From NCBI GenBank assembly GCA_022824365.1, contig JAJEAA010000001.1:1-48459 (forward strand): a stretch of DNA of 48,459 nt. Reading direction: 5' to 3'. The notes beneath the pieces were generated by a model, which saw only the letters and a program-made list of their open reading frames with translations, was not told the DNA's origin and made no database searches. The position numbers were made by a program, and so were the translations under genes. Positions 16,848 through 26,679 of this stretch are shown here, one piece after another; within the stretch, counting starts at the first letter, position 1, and every line of letters begins with the position of its first letter. The stretch is from Anaerolineae bacterium. GTDB lineage: Bacteria > Chloroflexota > Anaerolineae > Aggregatilineales > Phototrophicaceae.

Positions 16848-17981
16848 GTGCAAGACGTTTACGAAGACGCACTGATGACTGAGGAAGAGTCAGAAGAAAG
16901 CAGCGATTCTTATTCGCAGTTGGTCTGGCAGCGCTTCAGCCGCAGCAAAGCCGCCATCGTCGGCGGGCTGATGATCGTAATGTTGATCGTGCTGGCCATC
17001 TTCCCCGAGTTCTTCTCGCCATACAACCTGTACGCGACAGCGCTGGGCGATTCTTATACGCCGCCGACGCAGGTTCGTTTTTTTGACCTGGATGGAAACT
17101 TCAGTTTGCGGCCATTCGTGTACAAGCAAGAATTGGAGATCGACCCGGTTACCTATCAAGCGCGGCCCAAGATCGATCCCGACAGCCGCTACAATGTGCA
17201 ATTCTTCGTGCGCAGCTGGGAGTACGAACTCTTTGGTCTGATCACGACGGATTTGCACCTCTTCGGGTTGGATACCGATGAAGTGCGTTTGCACCTGCTG
17301 GGAACGGATCGTTTCGGGCGCGACTTATGGGGGCGCATTTGCCTGGCTGGGCGCGTGTCGCTGTCACTGAGCATATTGGCGGCGCTGATCGCCATCGTGG
17401 TCGGCTCGTCAGTCGGAGTGATTTCGGGCTATTACGGTGGCGCTATCGACAATGTAATTCAACGCTTTGTGGAAGTCGTTATGTCTTTCCCCGAGCTGCC
17501 CTTATGGATGGCGCTGGCGGCGGTGATCCCGACGACCTGGTCGGGTGAGCAGAAGTTTTTGGTGATGGCGTTCATCTTCCCCTTCTTGCGTTGGGCGGTT
17601 CTGGCGCGCGAGGTACGCGGCAAGGTGCTCTCCCTGCGGGAGACGGACTTTATCCTGGCGGCGAAGGAGCAGGGCGCGGGCGACTTCCGCATAATCTTTA
17701 AACATCTTTATCCCAACGTGCTCAGTCATGTGATCGTGATCCTGACGCTGATGATCCCCGATATCATCCTGGCTGAGGCCTTCCTGAGCTTCCTGGGCAT
17801 CGGCATCAACGAGCCGCTGACGAGTTGGGGTTTCCTGATGAAAAGCGCGCAGAGCCTGGAGACCCTGGGGCAAAACACGTGGATATTGACGCCGGTGATC
17901 TTCATCGTGGTCGCGGTGCTGGGTCTAAACTTCCTGGGGGATGGCTTGCGCGACGCGGCTGATCCCTACGCGAATCTGTAA
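16848..17981 (+). CDS. Opp/Dpp-type ABC permease (DppC-like) with long outer loop
   Basis: 377 residues from GTG 16848 (ATG 16875, Met10, is an alternative). After an acidic cytoplasmic N-terminus and a first membrane helix ([19 protein letters not shown]), it has an unusually long outer segment, about residues 65-160, before the conserved [14 protein letters not shown] motif. Standard DppC reaches that motif within about 40-50 residues. The rest is typical: [10 protein letters not shown], the EAA coupling segment [37 protein letters not shown], and the ending [10 protein letters not shown]. It partners the DppB-like permease upstream, and the second ATPase starts 16 nt downstream. The long insertion may contact the large binding protein; that is inferred. 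Confidence 0.92.
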   Translation: MQDVYEDALMTEEESEESSDSYSQLVWQRFSRSKAAIVGGLMIVMLIVLAIFPEFFSPYNLYATALGDSYTPPTQVRFFDLDGNFSLRPFVYKQELEIDPVTYQARPKIDPDSRYNVQFFVRSWEYELFGLITTDLHLFGLDTDEVRLHLLGTDRFGRDLWGRICLAGRVSLSLSILAALIAIVVGSSVGVISGYYGGAIDNVIQRFVEVVMSFPELPLWMALAAVIPTTWSGEQKFLVMAFIFPFLRWAVLAREVRGKVLSLRETDFILAAKEQGAGDFRIIFKHLYPNVLSHVIVILTLMIPDIILAEAFLSFLGIGINEPLTSWGFLMKSAQSLETLGQNTWILTPVIFIVVAVLGLNFLGDGLRDAADPYANL

Positions 17982-17997
17982 TTGGCGAGGCGCTGGC

Positions 17998-19021
<1,024 letters not shown>

Positions 19022-19035
<14 letters not shown>

Positions 19036-19411
19036 TACTAGTGGCGCGGGCCGCGCATTTGCCGTGCTGGCTTATATTGTCCCCCTGCTCGGCGGCCTCG
19101 TCGCCCTGATCGTGGACGGGCGCAACCAACTGACGCGCGTTCACGCGCAACAGAGCATCGCCTCGGTCATCACACTTTTCTTGAGCTTCATCGTCTGGGC
19201 CGCCGGCGGCTATATCATCGCGCTGGTCCCCGGCATCGGTCCTATCATCTCCACTGCCTTGTTTACGCTGGTGATCGCCATGGCGGTCTTCCTGGTCATA
19301 AACTGGCTCTTCAGTTTCATCCAAGCGCTGCGCGGCGAAGCGCGGACGATTCCCCTGGCTAATCGGATCGCTATCCGCGTCTTTGGCGATTCGTCCGCGA
19401 GACGGAAATAA
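19022..19411 (+). CDS. Small membrane protein, DUF4870-like
   Basis: 129 residues from ATG 19022, overlapping the end of the OppF-like gene by 14 nt. After a short N-terminus it has a hydrophobic hairpin ([19 protein letters not shown]), a loop with [11 protein letters not shown], then two further hydrophobic helices. The pattern resembles DUF4870 (Tic20-like) proteins, in which the first helices are followed by a polar loop with an F/V-HA-x-Q motif. Function of the family is unknown. Coupling to the transporter operon suggests co-expression but does not show a role in transport. A start further upstream is possible but less likely because it would run far into the ATPase gene. Confidence 0.7.
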
Positions 19412-19421
19412 TATCTGCCCG

Positions 19422-21317
19422 ATGTCCAAGACGCTTGCCAAAAAGCTGAACTTTACCCTGAATCATTGGGGTATCGCTTTGCCGGTAATTCTTATCACAA
19501 GCGCTCTTGCCATCCACAATTTCACGCAATACTCGCTTAGCGGCGACGAATTCTACTCAGCGGTGGTTGCCGGTATAGCATTCGATAGCGACCTTGCGCC
19601 GATATCGATCGTTGATCGGCTCTGGAGCAATGGACCCGATCACATGCCGGGATATTTTTTGTTATTGGGCGCTTGGGGGCATCTCGTCGCCGACGATATT
19701 GTCGTCGCCCGTGTACCGGCAATTTACTGCGCGCTATTGTCGCTGGCTATCACCTATCGATTAGCGCGGGATATTTTCACGCCGGTGGCAGGGCTTATCG
19801 CGCTCAGCATTATTTCCGCCAACACATTCTATAACTTCTACTACGATATTGTGCGCATGTACAGCTTTGTCGTTTTTTGCTCCGGCTGCCTGCTGTGGCT
19901 CTATTGGCGCATAAGCGAGCGGCAAAAGCGGATCTCGGCAAGACTTGCGCTTGCGCTGACCGCTGCTGTTGCCGCGTTAGTGAGCCTTCACATACTCAAC
20001 GCGCTATTTTTATTAGGGGCTTTGAGCCTCTTTCATCTGCTTTTCGCCAAAAGAACAAGAAACTGGCTGGCGCTCCCCGTAATCATCGGGGCAGTGATTC
20101 TTTGCCTGTCGCCATTGATTGTTACAGTGGCCGGCGGCGGACTCAATCGCTGGGAGAATCGCGGTTCGCCGCATGAGATAATAAACGGCGCCGCTTATGC
20201 CGCATCTCATTTGAACGTAATGCTCAACAATCAGCCCTGGCTGCTGCTCCCGGCTATTGGCGGGCTTATAATTGCTCGCCGGCGTCGGCAGTCAGGTTGG
20301 ACGATGAGTTTCTTTCTGATCTGGTTAATGGGCTTGTTAGTTTTGACCCTCGGCTTTTCCCTGGTTCAGCGCTTCGGTATAAAGCACATCCGCTATAGTT
20401 TGTCGTTAATGCTTCCCATGATACTGTTCATGGCAGCGAGTTGGCTGGCGCTTTTTCGCTGGCGTCGCTGGACGCTGTTGATTATTCCGCTGTGGCTAAT
20501 TGCCGCGGTGGCATTTCAGCAGAGCGGCGAGTGGAGACAGTATCTCACTCAAGGACGGTCCGCGAGTCTGGGCAGGATACCCGCGCCGACGATATCTCGA
20601 ATGGCTTCGGCTGAGCAACTCAAGCCGCATATCTTGATTTACTCCGATGCCTCTCACCGTTATTGGCTGGATGATTACCACTTTGGCCACCGCGTAGGCG
20701 AATACTATTTCGAGCGCCACGGCATTTCTGCCAAACCTCTTTTCCAGGATTTCGAGTCGCCGGGATTCAATGCTGTCAAATCCCCTTCGGTATGGATAAC
20801 CTATCAGACCTCGATCGCCGCGCTGGACATATCCTGGCTTTTCCCCGCAATGCGCGAGCGACACTACCAATTGTGTCATACAGAAAATATGCTGAATGAT
20901 ACGGTATTGTTGCAGTTTCGCTGGGAAACGCTTGACTGTGAATATCCGCCCGTACAACTACAGTCAGGCAAGAGCGAGCGGTTTGCATATCAATTCTTCG
21001 GCGCGAACGTCAACGACGATGGCTCCAAACTGCTCTTTGTCGACCAGTGGCGCGCGCAGGAAACGGGATCGCTTGCGCGCTATAAGATGTCCTGGCAGCT
21101 CTGGGATGCCGACCGGGAACGCGTGAAGGGGCTTGATTTGCCCTTCATCCACGAAGGAGAATTCCGACACTTCGCCCTTGATATTATCGGAGTCCCGCCT
21201 GGCAAATACCGACTGATTGCAATTGTATACGATGTGGAATCGGGAAGGACTGTTCCCTGGTTGGACGACGCTGGCCGGCTATCGGAGGAGTTGGAACTTA
21301 CCGAAGTGATTATCTAA
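19422..21317 (+). CDS. GT39-like membrane glycosyltransferase (intact copy)
   Basis: 631 residues from ATG 19422. An N-terminal helix is followed by the first outer loop SGDEFYSAVVAG with the Asp-Glu pair expected for GT39/ArnT-like enzymes, then PGYFLLLGAWGH and about ten more hydrophobic helices to residue about 380. The C-terminal 240 residues are soluble and beta-rich (FAYQFFGANVNDD, HEGEFRHFALDIIGVPPGKYRL). Such enzymes transfer a sugar from a polyprenyl-phosphate carrier to lipid or protein on the outer face. It is the full-length paralogue of the interrupted gene at 1137-3026 and of the partial gene at 1-1083, which confirms the length of the broken one. It starts 10 nt after the DUF4870-like gene. 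Acceptor and donor are unknown. Confidence 0.82.
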   Translation: MSKTLAKKLNFTLNHWGIALPVILITSALAIHNFTQYSLSGDEFYSAVVAGIAFDSDLAPISIVDRLWSNGPDHMPGYFLLLGAWGHLVADDIVVARVPAIYCALLSLAITYRLARDIFTPVAGLIALSIISANTFYNFYYDIVRMYSFVVFCSGCLLWLYWRISERQKRISARLALALTAAVAALVSLHILNALFLLGALSLFHLLFAKRTRNWLALPVIIGAVILCLSPLIVTVAGGGLNRWENRGSPHEIINGAAYAASHLNVMLNNQPWLLLPAIGGLIIARRRRQSGWTMSFFLIWLMGLLVLTLGFSLVQRFGIKHIRYSLSLMLPMILFMAASWLALFRWRRWTLLIIPLWLIAAVAFQQSGEWRQYLTQGRSASLGRIPAPTISRMASAEQLKPHILIYSDASHRYWLDDYHFGHRVGEYYFERHGISAKPLFQDFESPGFNAVKSPSVWITYQTSIAALDISWLFPAMRERHYQLCHTENMLNDTVLLQFRWETLDCEYPPVQLQSGKSERFAYQFFGANVNDDGSKLLFVDQWRAQETGSLARYKMSWQLWDADRERVKGLDLPFIHEGEFRHFALDIIGVPPGKYRLIAIVYDVESGRTVPWLDDAGRLSEELELTEVII

Positions 21318-21398
21318 GCGCCGATTCTTGATCGTTGAATTGTAATCTGTTACTTTCTTGCAGATCTAATGATACGCCTTGGTTAAGGAAGAGAACTC

Positions 21399-22052
21399 TT
21401 GCGCCTGAAACAATTGCGCGAGCAAGTCTGTCAGTTGCACGCCGAGTTGCCGAAGAACAGGCTGGTCGCCTGGACCAGCGGCAATATCAGCGCGCGCGAT
21501 CCGGCCAGTGGACTGGTCGTGATCAAACCAAGCGGCCTACGCTTCGAAGACTTGACGCCGGCCAGCATGGTCGTCACCGATCTGGACGGGCGCGTCGTTG
21601 ATGGCGAGCTGGCGCCCTCCTCCGATACCGCTTCGCATTGTTACATCTATCGCCACATGCCGGCGGTCAACGGCGTCGCGCATACGCACTCTCGTTACGC
21701 CACCGCCTTCGCCGTCATCGGCGAGCCGATTCCCTGCGTCACAACAGCGATGGCCGACGAATTCGGCGGGGAGATCCCCTGCTGCGGTTTCTGCTTGATC
21801 GGCGGCGAGGAGATTGGCAAGCTGGTGGTCGACAAGCTGACGAACCATCGCAGCCCAGCCGCCCTGCTGCAGAATCACGGCGTTTTCACCATCGGCGCGA
21901 ACGCGGAGGACGCGGTCAAGGCGGCCGTGATGACGGAGGACAACGCCGCTATCGTCTGGACCGCGCGGCAACTCGGCAAGGTGATTCCCATACCACAGGC
22001 GGAGATCGACAGCTTGCACGATCGCTATCAGAATGTGTATGGGCAGCGGTAG
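21399..22052 (+). CDS. araD: L-ribulose-5-phosphate 4-epimerase (class II aldolase family)
   Basis: 217 residues from TTG 21399, chosen because AAGGAAGAG lies just upstream and no in-frame ATG precedes it. The enzyme is a zinc-dependent class II aldolase/epimerase that converts L-ribulose 5-phosphate to D-xylulose 5-phosphate. Key positions fall at the same numbers as in E. coli AraD as I recall them: Asp76 in SSDT, His95 and His97 in HTHS, Asp120 in MAD; another His is in QNHGVF (His160). The N-terminal TSGNISA and IKPSG phosphate-binding motifs are present. It is followed 48 nt later by araA on the same strand. The ribulokinase gene araB is not in the window. A related 3-epimerase or fuculose aldolase is possible, but linkage to araA supports araD. 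Confidence 0.88.
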   Translation: MRLKQLREQVCQLHAELPKNRLVAWTSGNISARDPASGLVVIKPSGLRFEDLTPASMVVTDLDGRVVDGELAPSSDTASHCYIYRHMPAVNGVAHTHSRYATAFAVIGEPIPCVTTAMADEFGGEIPCCGFCLIGGEEIGKLVVDKLTNHRSPAALLQNHGVFTIGANAEDAVKAAVMTEDNAAIVWTARQLGKVIPIPQAEIDSLHDRYQNVYGQR

Positions 22053-22100
22053 GGATCAACTACCGCCCGGCTTGGCTTAAACGACATAAGGAATATGCAC

Positions 22101-23597
22101 ATGCCACTAAGCGATTACCAAATCTGGTTCTTGACCGGCAGCCAACACCTATACGGACCTGAAGCCATCGAGCAGGTCGGCGCGCACTCCCGCGAGATTG
22201 CCGCCTACCTGGACGACCTGGCGGAGATCCCGCTCCAAGTCGTCTACAAGCCGGTGCTGACCACACCGGAAGAGATACTCGCCGCCTGCAGCGACGCCAA
22301 CACTGACGCGCGATGTGTGGGCGTGGTCGCCTGGATGCACACCTTCTCGCCAGCGAAGAACTGGATCGCCGGTTTGACCACGCTGCAAAAGCCGCTGCTG
22401 CACCTGCACAGTCAATACAACCGCGATATCCCCTGGTCCGAGATCGACATGGACTTCATGAACCTCAATCAAGCGGCGCATGGCGATCGCGAATTCGGCT
22501 TCATGATGAGCCGGCTGCGTTTGCGGCGCAAAGTCGTCGTCGGGCACTGGCGCGATACCCGCGTGCAAGGGCAGGTCGCCGTTTGGGCGCGGGCGGCCGC
22601 CGCCTGGCATGAGACTCAAGGCATGAAAGTGGCGCGCTTCGGCGACAATATGCGCAATGTGGCGGTCACCGAAGGCGACAAAGTGGCGGCGCAGGCGCAA
22701 TTCGGCTATCAAGTGAATGGCTATGGCGTCGGCGATCTGGTGGCGGTCGTGAATCAAGTGAGCGATGCCGAAATTGATGCGCTCGCCGAGGAGTACGAAG
22801 CGACTTACCGCATGAGCGCCGACCTGAGAAAAGGCGGCGAGCGTCATTCCTCCATACGCGAAGCGGCCCGGATCGAGCTAGGCTTGACACAATTCTTGCG
22901 CGATGGCGACTTCGCCGCTTTCACGACCACCTTTGAAGACTTGCACGGCTTGGCGCAATTGCCGGGTTTGGCGGTGCAGCGGCTGATGGCGGCTGGTTAC
23001 GGCTTCGGCGCCGAGGGCGACTGGAAGACGGCGGCTCTGCTGCGCTCCCTGAAGGTGATGGCGGGGGGGCTGGACGGCGGCACCTCTTTCATGGAGGATT
23101 ACACTTATCACTTCCATCCCGACAATATGGCGGTCCTGGGCGCGCACATGCTCGAGGTCTGCCCGAGCATAGCTGCCGCGCAGCCGAGCCTGGAGGCGCA
23201 TCCGCTGGGCATCGGCGGGAAAGCCGATCCGGCGCGTCTGGTCTTCAATACAGCCGCCGGCGCCGCCTTGAATGCCTCGCTGGTGGATATGGGCGAGCGC
23301 TTCCGCATGATCGTCAACACCGTCGATGTCATCGAGCCGGAGCAGCCTCTGCCCAAGCTGCCGGTGGCGCGCGCATTATGGCAGCCGCATCCCAATCTCG
23401 CCATCGGGGCGACCGCCTGGATTTACGCCGGCGGCGCGCATCATACCGTCTTCAGCCAGGCGCTGAGCGCCGAGCATATCTACGATTTCACTGAGATGGC
23501 GGGCATCGAATACGTTCAAATCGACGAGTCGACCGAGCTGCGCCGCTTCAAGAACGAACTGCGCTGGAATGATCTGGCTTACAAGCTGGGCGGATGA
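22101..23597 (+). CDS. araA: L-arabinose isomerase
   Basis: 498 residues from ATG 22101; an ATG two codons earlier is possible but sits too close to the AAGGA site at 22088-22092. The N-terminus [13 protein letters not shown] is the AraA hallmark. Active-site residues are close in number to E. coli AraA: Glu305 in GFGAEGDW, Glu332 in FMEDYTYH, His349 in [10 protein letters not shown], and His447/448 in GGAHHTVF. The enzyme is a soluble, manganese-dependent aldose-ketose isomerase converting L-arabinose to L-ribulose (and in vitro often D-galactose to D-tagatose). Together with araD it covers two of three steps of bacterial arabinose breakdown. No arabinose transporter or AraR/AraC regulator is adjacent. 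Confidence 0.95.
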   Translation: MPLSDYQIWFLTGSQHLYGPEAIEQVGAHSREIAAYLDDLAEIPLQVVYKPVLTTPEEILAACSDANTDARCVGVVAWMHTFSPAKNWIAGLTTLQKPLLHLHSQYNRDIPWSEIDMDFMNLNQAAHGDREFGFMMSRLRLRRKVVVGHWRDTRVQGQVAVWARAAAAWHETQGMKVARFGDNMRNVAVTEGDKVAAQAQFGYQVNGYGVGDLVAVVNQVSDAEIDALAEEYEATYRMSADLRKGGERHSSIREAARIELGLTQFLRDGDFAAFTTTFEDLHGLAQLPGLAVQRLMAAGYGFGAEGDWKTAALLRSLKVMAGGLDGGTSFMEDYTYHFHPDNMAVLGAHMLEVCPSIAAAQPSLEAHPLGIGGKADPARLVFNTAAGAALNASLVDMGERFRMIVNTVDVIEPEQPLPKLPVARALWQPHPNLAIGATAWIYAGGAHHTVFSQALSAEHIYDFTEMAGIEYVQIDESTELRRFKNELRWNDLAYKLGG

Positions 23598-23683
23598 CGC
23601 TGGTTATGCGCCCGGGCAAACCCTTTGTATGTCTCAATGGACACGATACGCGAGCGCCCCAACAGAGCCATTACCAAGGGTAC

Positions 23684-23713
23684 TTGTCAAAAGCCAGGCA
23701 ACTGGGCTAAAGT
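23684..23713 (+). promoter_or_regulatory. Candidate promoter of the APC-UspA permease gene
   Basis: TTGTCA (23684-23689), an 18-nt spacer and TAAAGT (23708-23713), about 130 nt upstream of the permease start. It precedes the structured leader at 23740-23778. Confidence 0.3.
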
Positions 23714-23739
23714 GAGTAGTAGAATCTGTTCTTAACTTT

Positions 23740-23778
23740 CGTCCGCGAGCGCTCGATTGAGCGGAAGCGCGGCGGACG
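23740..23778 (+). ncRNA. Structured 5' leader upstream of APC-UspA permease
   Basis: CGTCCGC (23740-23746) pairs with GCGGACG (23772-23778). Inside lies a second hairpin, CGCTC (23750-23754) with GAGCG (23759-23763) around a GATT loop. GCGCT/AGCGC offers a competing pairing. The structure lies between the candidate promoter and the permease start. A cis-regulatory RNA is possible; I do not recognise it as the c-di-AMP (ydaO) riboswitch or any other class. Confidence 0.35.
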
Positions 23779-23844
23779 CGAAGACCGGGGAGTAAGCGAC
23801 TGTACCGGCATCGGACCCTGTCAATCAGATAAAGGAATCTAGCT

Positions 23845-26463
23845 ATGGCATCGGCGACGGACTCATCACAGCACGTCGGGCTGGTTCGCAATTTGGGACT
23901 GTTCGACATCACCATGATCGGCGTCGGCGCGATGATCGGCGCCGGCATCTTCGTCTTGACCGGCATCGCCGCTGGCACCGCCGGACCCGCCCTCATCCTC
24001 GCTTTCGCCCTGAACGGCGTCATCACTGTTCTCACCGCTATGGTCTACGCGGAGCTCGGCTCGGCCATACCGGAAGCCGGCGGGGGCTACCTGTGGGTGA
24101 AGGAAGGCTTGCCGGGACCAAACGGTTTTCTGGCCGGCTGGATGAGTTGGTTCGCCCATGCGGTGGCGGGCAGCCTCTACGGCGTCGGCTTCGGCAGCTT
24201 CATTTACGAGCTGCTGCGGATCTTACTGGGCAATCCGGATACCTTGCATGACGCGCATGTCGGCATTTTCTTTTCCGGACCGCTGCACTTGCCCTTCGGC
24301 ATTGAACTGACCGAAGCCGAACTGGTGCGGAAACTCTTCGCCGTGCTCATCATCCTGCTCTTTCTATATATCAACTATCGCGGCACATCGGAGACCGGGG
24401 CGGTCGGCAATATCGTCACCGTGCTCAAAGTCATCATCATCCTGATCTTTATCATCAGCGGCTTGTTCGTCATCTTCGGCGAGCCGCTCCACTTTGAGAA
24501 GTTCCGCAACTTCGCGCCGGAAGGGATCATCGGCATCGTCAGCGCGATGGGCTTAACTTTCATCGCCTTTGAAGGCTACGAGATCATCGTACAAGCGGGC
24601 GAGGAAGTGCGCGACCCACGCCGGAACATCCCGCGCGCCGTCTTTTTGTCGCTGGCGATCGTCGTGCCGATATATATGTTGGTGGCATTTGTCATCATCG
24701 GCGCAGTGGAACCACCGGAGGGCGTGGTCATCTACGAATGGCTCGGCGAGCTGGGCGAAATCGGCATTGCCCGCGCCGCCGAACAATTCATGCCCTTCGG
24801 CACCTTTTTGATTATGCTGGGCGCCATTCTTTCAACCATGAGCGCCTTGAACGCGACCACCTTTTCTTCCACCCGCGTATCCTTCGCCATGGGGCGCGAC
24901 CGGGCATTGCCGGATGGATTCTCCAGCGTCAGCGCAAAAACTCGCACGCCGCATGTCGCGCTCGGCTGGTCCGGTGTTTTGATCATTTTCGTCGCGCTGA
25001 CCTTGCCCATCAAAGATGTCGCCGCCTCCGCCGATATCATGTTCATCCTCTTGTTCCTGCAAGTGAATCTTGCTGTGCTGACAATCCGCGGCAAATATGG
25101 CAAGAACCTGAAATACGGCTTCTTGCTGCCCTTCTTCCCCATCCTGCCCATGATCGCCATCGGCATGCAATTCCTGCTCGTGCTATCGCTGTTTGAAGTC
25201 TCGATCTTCGCCTGGATATACGCGGCTATTTGGATCGGCGGCGGCTTCCTGATCTACTTCCTTTACGCCCGTCCGCGGCAAGAGAAGGCGCATCGCACGC
25301 CCGTCGTGCAACAGACCGAACTGATGACGCCCACTCAAGAAGCGCCCTATCGCGTTCTCGTGCCGGTATCCAATCCGGATTCGCTGGCCACCCTGCTGCC
25401 GCCCGCCGTGCACGCGGCCAAGATGAACGGCGGCAAGGTGACCTTGCTGCATGTGGTCACAGTGCCCTCGCCCACGCCTCTGTCTTCCGGTCATCGTTAT
25501 CTCTCCGGCGGCGATGCCTTGCGCGAGAAGGCGATCTCGATGGTGGACGATGACGAGGTTGCCCTGGAATACATCGTGCGCTTGGCGCGGCGGGTGGCGC
25601 CAGCTATCATCGACACCGCCCATGAACAGCAAGCGGACCTGCTGGTCATCGGCTGGCAAGGCGTCATCACGCCTGAAGGCAGCACCGTGCTCGGCGCCAA
25701 TATCGACCAGGTGCTGAACGAGGTGAATTGTGATGTCATGATGTTGCAGCCGGGCGAAACCGCCACCGCGCAACGTATCCTCATGCCCATCGCCGAACCG
25801 CGCCAGGTAGGCTATTCTCTGCAGTTGATCCAGCTATTCTCCCAGTCCGATTTGCAACTGGACCTGCTGCATGTCTTCTCGCCGGAAACCGCCGCCGCCG
25901 AGCGCGAGCGCATGACCCGCGCCCTGCAACGTCAGATTGACGCGGTAAAGGTGGCAGGCAAGCAGGTTAATCTTCACACCCAAGTCAACCCGCACCGCGT
26001 CGACACCATCGTCGGGGCCGCGGACAACTACGATTATGTCGTCATCGGCGAGACGCGGGATACCCGCGTGAAGCAGCGGCTCTTCGGCAATACGCCCACG
26101 GCCATTGCCGAGCGGACGGAGACGCCGGTGATGCTGCTGCATCCGGAGACCAGCGGCGTCGAATTCGGCTTGCGGCAGGCGGCCAACTACGTCAGCGGCG
26201 GCTACGCGACGGTCGATCCAGAATCGCGCCAACGGCTGGAAGAGCAAGGCTATATCGTGGACGGCGAAGAAGCGCCCGATGGCAAACTGAAGTCGTCGGT
26301 GAACCAGCCGGTAACTCTACTCATCGGCATCCTCACGGTCCTTTCCGCCTTCTTGATGTACGCCGGCAGCGGCGGAACGCTGACCTGGATTGGCGTGCTG
26401 CTCTACTTCGGCGCGCTGCTGATTTTCACCTTTGTCGCGGTGCGCGCCGCCAAATCGACATAG
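23845..26463 (+). CDS. APC-family amino acid permease fused to two UspA domains
   Basis: 872 residues from ATG 23845, preceded by AAAGGAA. Residues about 15-480 are an APC-superfamily transporter with about 12 helices, opening with the conserved LFDITMIGVGAMIGAGIF and including PEAGGGYLWVKEGL and FIAFEGYEIIVQAGEEV. Two universal stress protein (UspA) domains follow in the cytoplasm: about 500-635 (YRVLVPVSNPD, LLVIGWQG) and about 643-775 (QRILMPIAEP, YDYVVIGETRD). The second has the ATP-type G-x2-G-x9-G(S/T)-like region in reduced form. Two more helices end the protein (about 820-868). Amino acid or amine uptake controlled by nucleotide binding to the Usp domains is the likely role. A structured leader lies upstream, and a terminator-like hairpin follows the stop. 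Confidence 0.9.
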   Translation: MASATDSSQHVGLVRNLGLFDITMIGVGAMIGAGIFVLTGIAAGTAGPALILAFALNGVITVLTAMVYAELGSAIPEAGGGYLWVKEGLPGPNGFLAGWMSWFAHAVAGSLYGVGFGSFIYELLRILLGNPDTLHDAHVGIFFSGPLHLPFGIELTEAELVRKLFAVLIILLFLYINYRGTSETGAVGNIVTVLKVIIILIFIISGLFVIFGEPLHFEKFRNFAPEGIIGIVSAMGLTFIAFEGYEIIVQAGEEVRDPRRNIPRAVFLSLAIVVPIYMLVAFVIIGAVEPPEGVVIYEWLGELGEIGIARAAEQFMPFGTFLIMLGAILSTMSALNATTFSSTRVSFAMGRDRALPDGFSSVSAKTRTPHVALGWSGVLIIFVALTLPIKDVAASADIMFILLFLQVNLAVLTIRGKYGKNLKYGFLLPFFPILPMIAIGMQFLLVLSLFEVSIFAWIYAAIWIGGGFLIYFLYARPRQEKAHRTPVVQQTELMTPTQEAPYRVLVPVSNPDSLATLLPPAVHAAKMNGGKVTLLHVVTVPSPTPLSSGHRYLSGGDALREKAISMVDDDEVALEYIVRLARRVAPAIIDTAHEQQADLLVIGWQGVITPEGSTVLGANIDQVLNEVNCDVMMLQPGETATAQRILMPIAEPRQVGYSLQLIQLFSQSDLQLDLLHVFSPETAAAERERMTRALQRQIDAVKVAGKQVNLHTQVNPHRVDTIVGAADNYDYVVIGETRDTRVKQRLFGNTPTAIAERTETPVMLLHPETSGVEFGLRQAANYVSGGYATVDPESRQRLEEQGYIVDGEEAPDGKLKSSVNQPVTLLIGILTVLSAFLMYAGSGGTLTWIGVLLYFGALLIFTFVAVRAAKST

Positions 26464-26511
26464 CCATCGCCGATGTCAGGCGGTCATTCAAGCTGAACAC
26501 GAAATACCGAA

Positions 26512-26544
26512 CGTAGAGACGGCGCTTGCGTCGCCCACTTTTTT
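26512..26544 (+). terminator. Terminator-like hairpin after the permease gene, degenerate repeat relative
   Basis: GACG(g)C-GCTT-GCGTC is a bulged stem within CGTAGAGACGG...GCGTCGCCCAC and is followed by six T (26539-26544). It lies 49 nt after the permease stop. The outer bases GTAG and GTCGCCC resemble the 29-nt repeats at 29828, 31681 and 31748, so it may be a degenerate copy acting as a terminator. Confidence 0.5.
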
Positions 26545-26586
26545 CCCTTGGCATCCTACGGGCGCCTCTTAACACGCGTCTGTGGT

Positions 26587-26614
26587 TTGCGATTCTGCCA
26601 GATTGGGGTAGATT
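26587..26614 (+). promoter_or_regulatory. Candidate promoter of the Asp-box protein gene
   Basis: TTGCGA (26587-26592), a 16-nt spacer and TAGATT (26609-26614). Transcription would start near 26621, immediately before the hairpin at 26622-26642. Confidence 0.35.
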
Positions 26615-26621
26615 CTCTGAA

Positions 26622-26642
26622 CCGCGCGAACCAGGCGCGCGG
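26622..26642 (+). other. Leader hairpin before the Asp-box protein gene
   Basis: CCGCGCG and CGCGCGG form a perfect 7-bp stem with a 7-nt loop. It lies at the expected 5' end of the transcript and 37 nt before the gene start. There is no T tract. It may protect the mRNA end. Confidence 0.4.
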
Positions 26643-26679
26643 CATAATAAATCACAACAATAAGAGAAAGCTGAATCCC

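Noticed and set aside
23740..23844. c-di-AMP (ydaO) riboswitch before the permease
   Set aside because: The gene context would fit but the conserved bases I know for that class are not visible; kept only as an unclassified structured leader.
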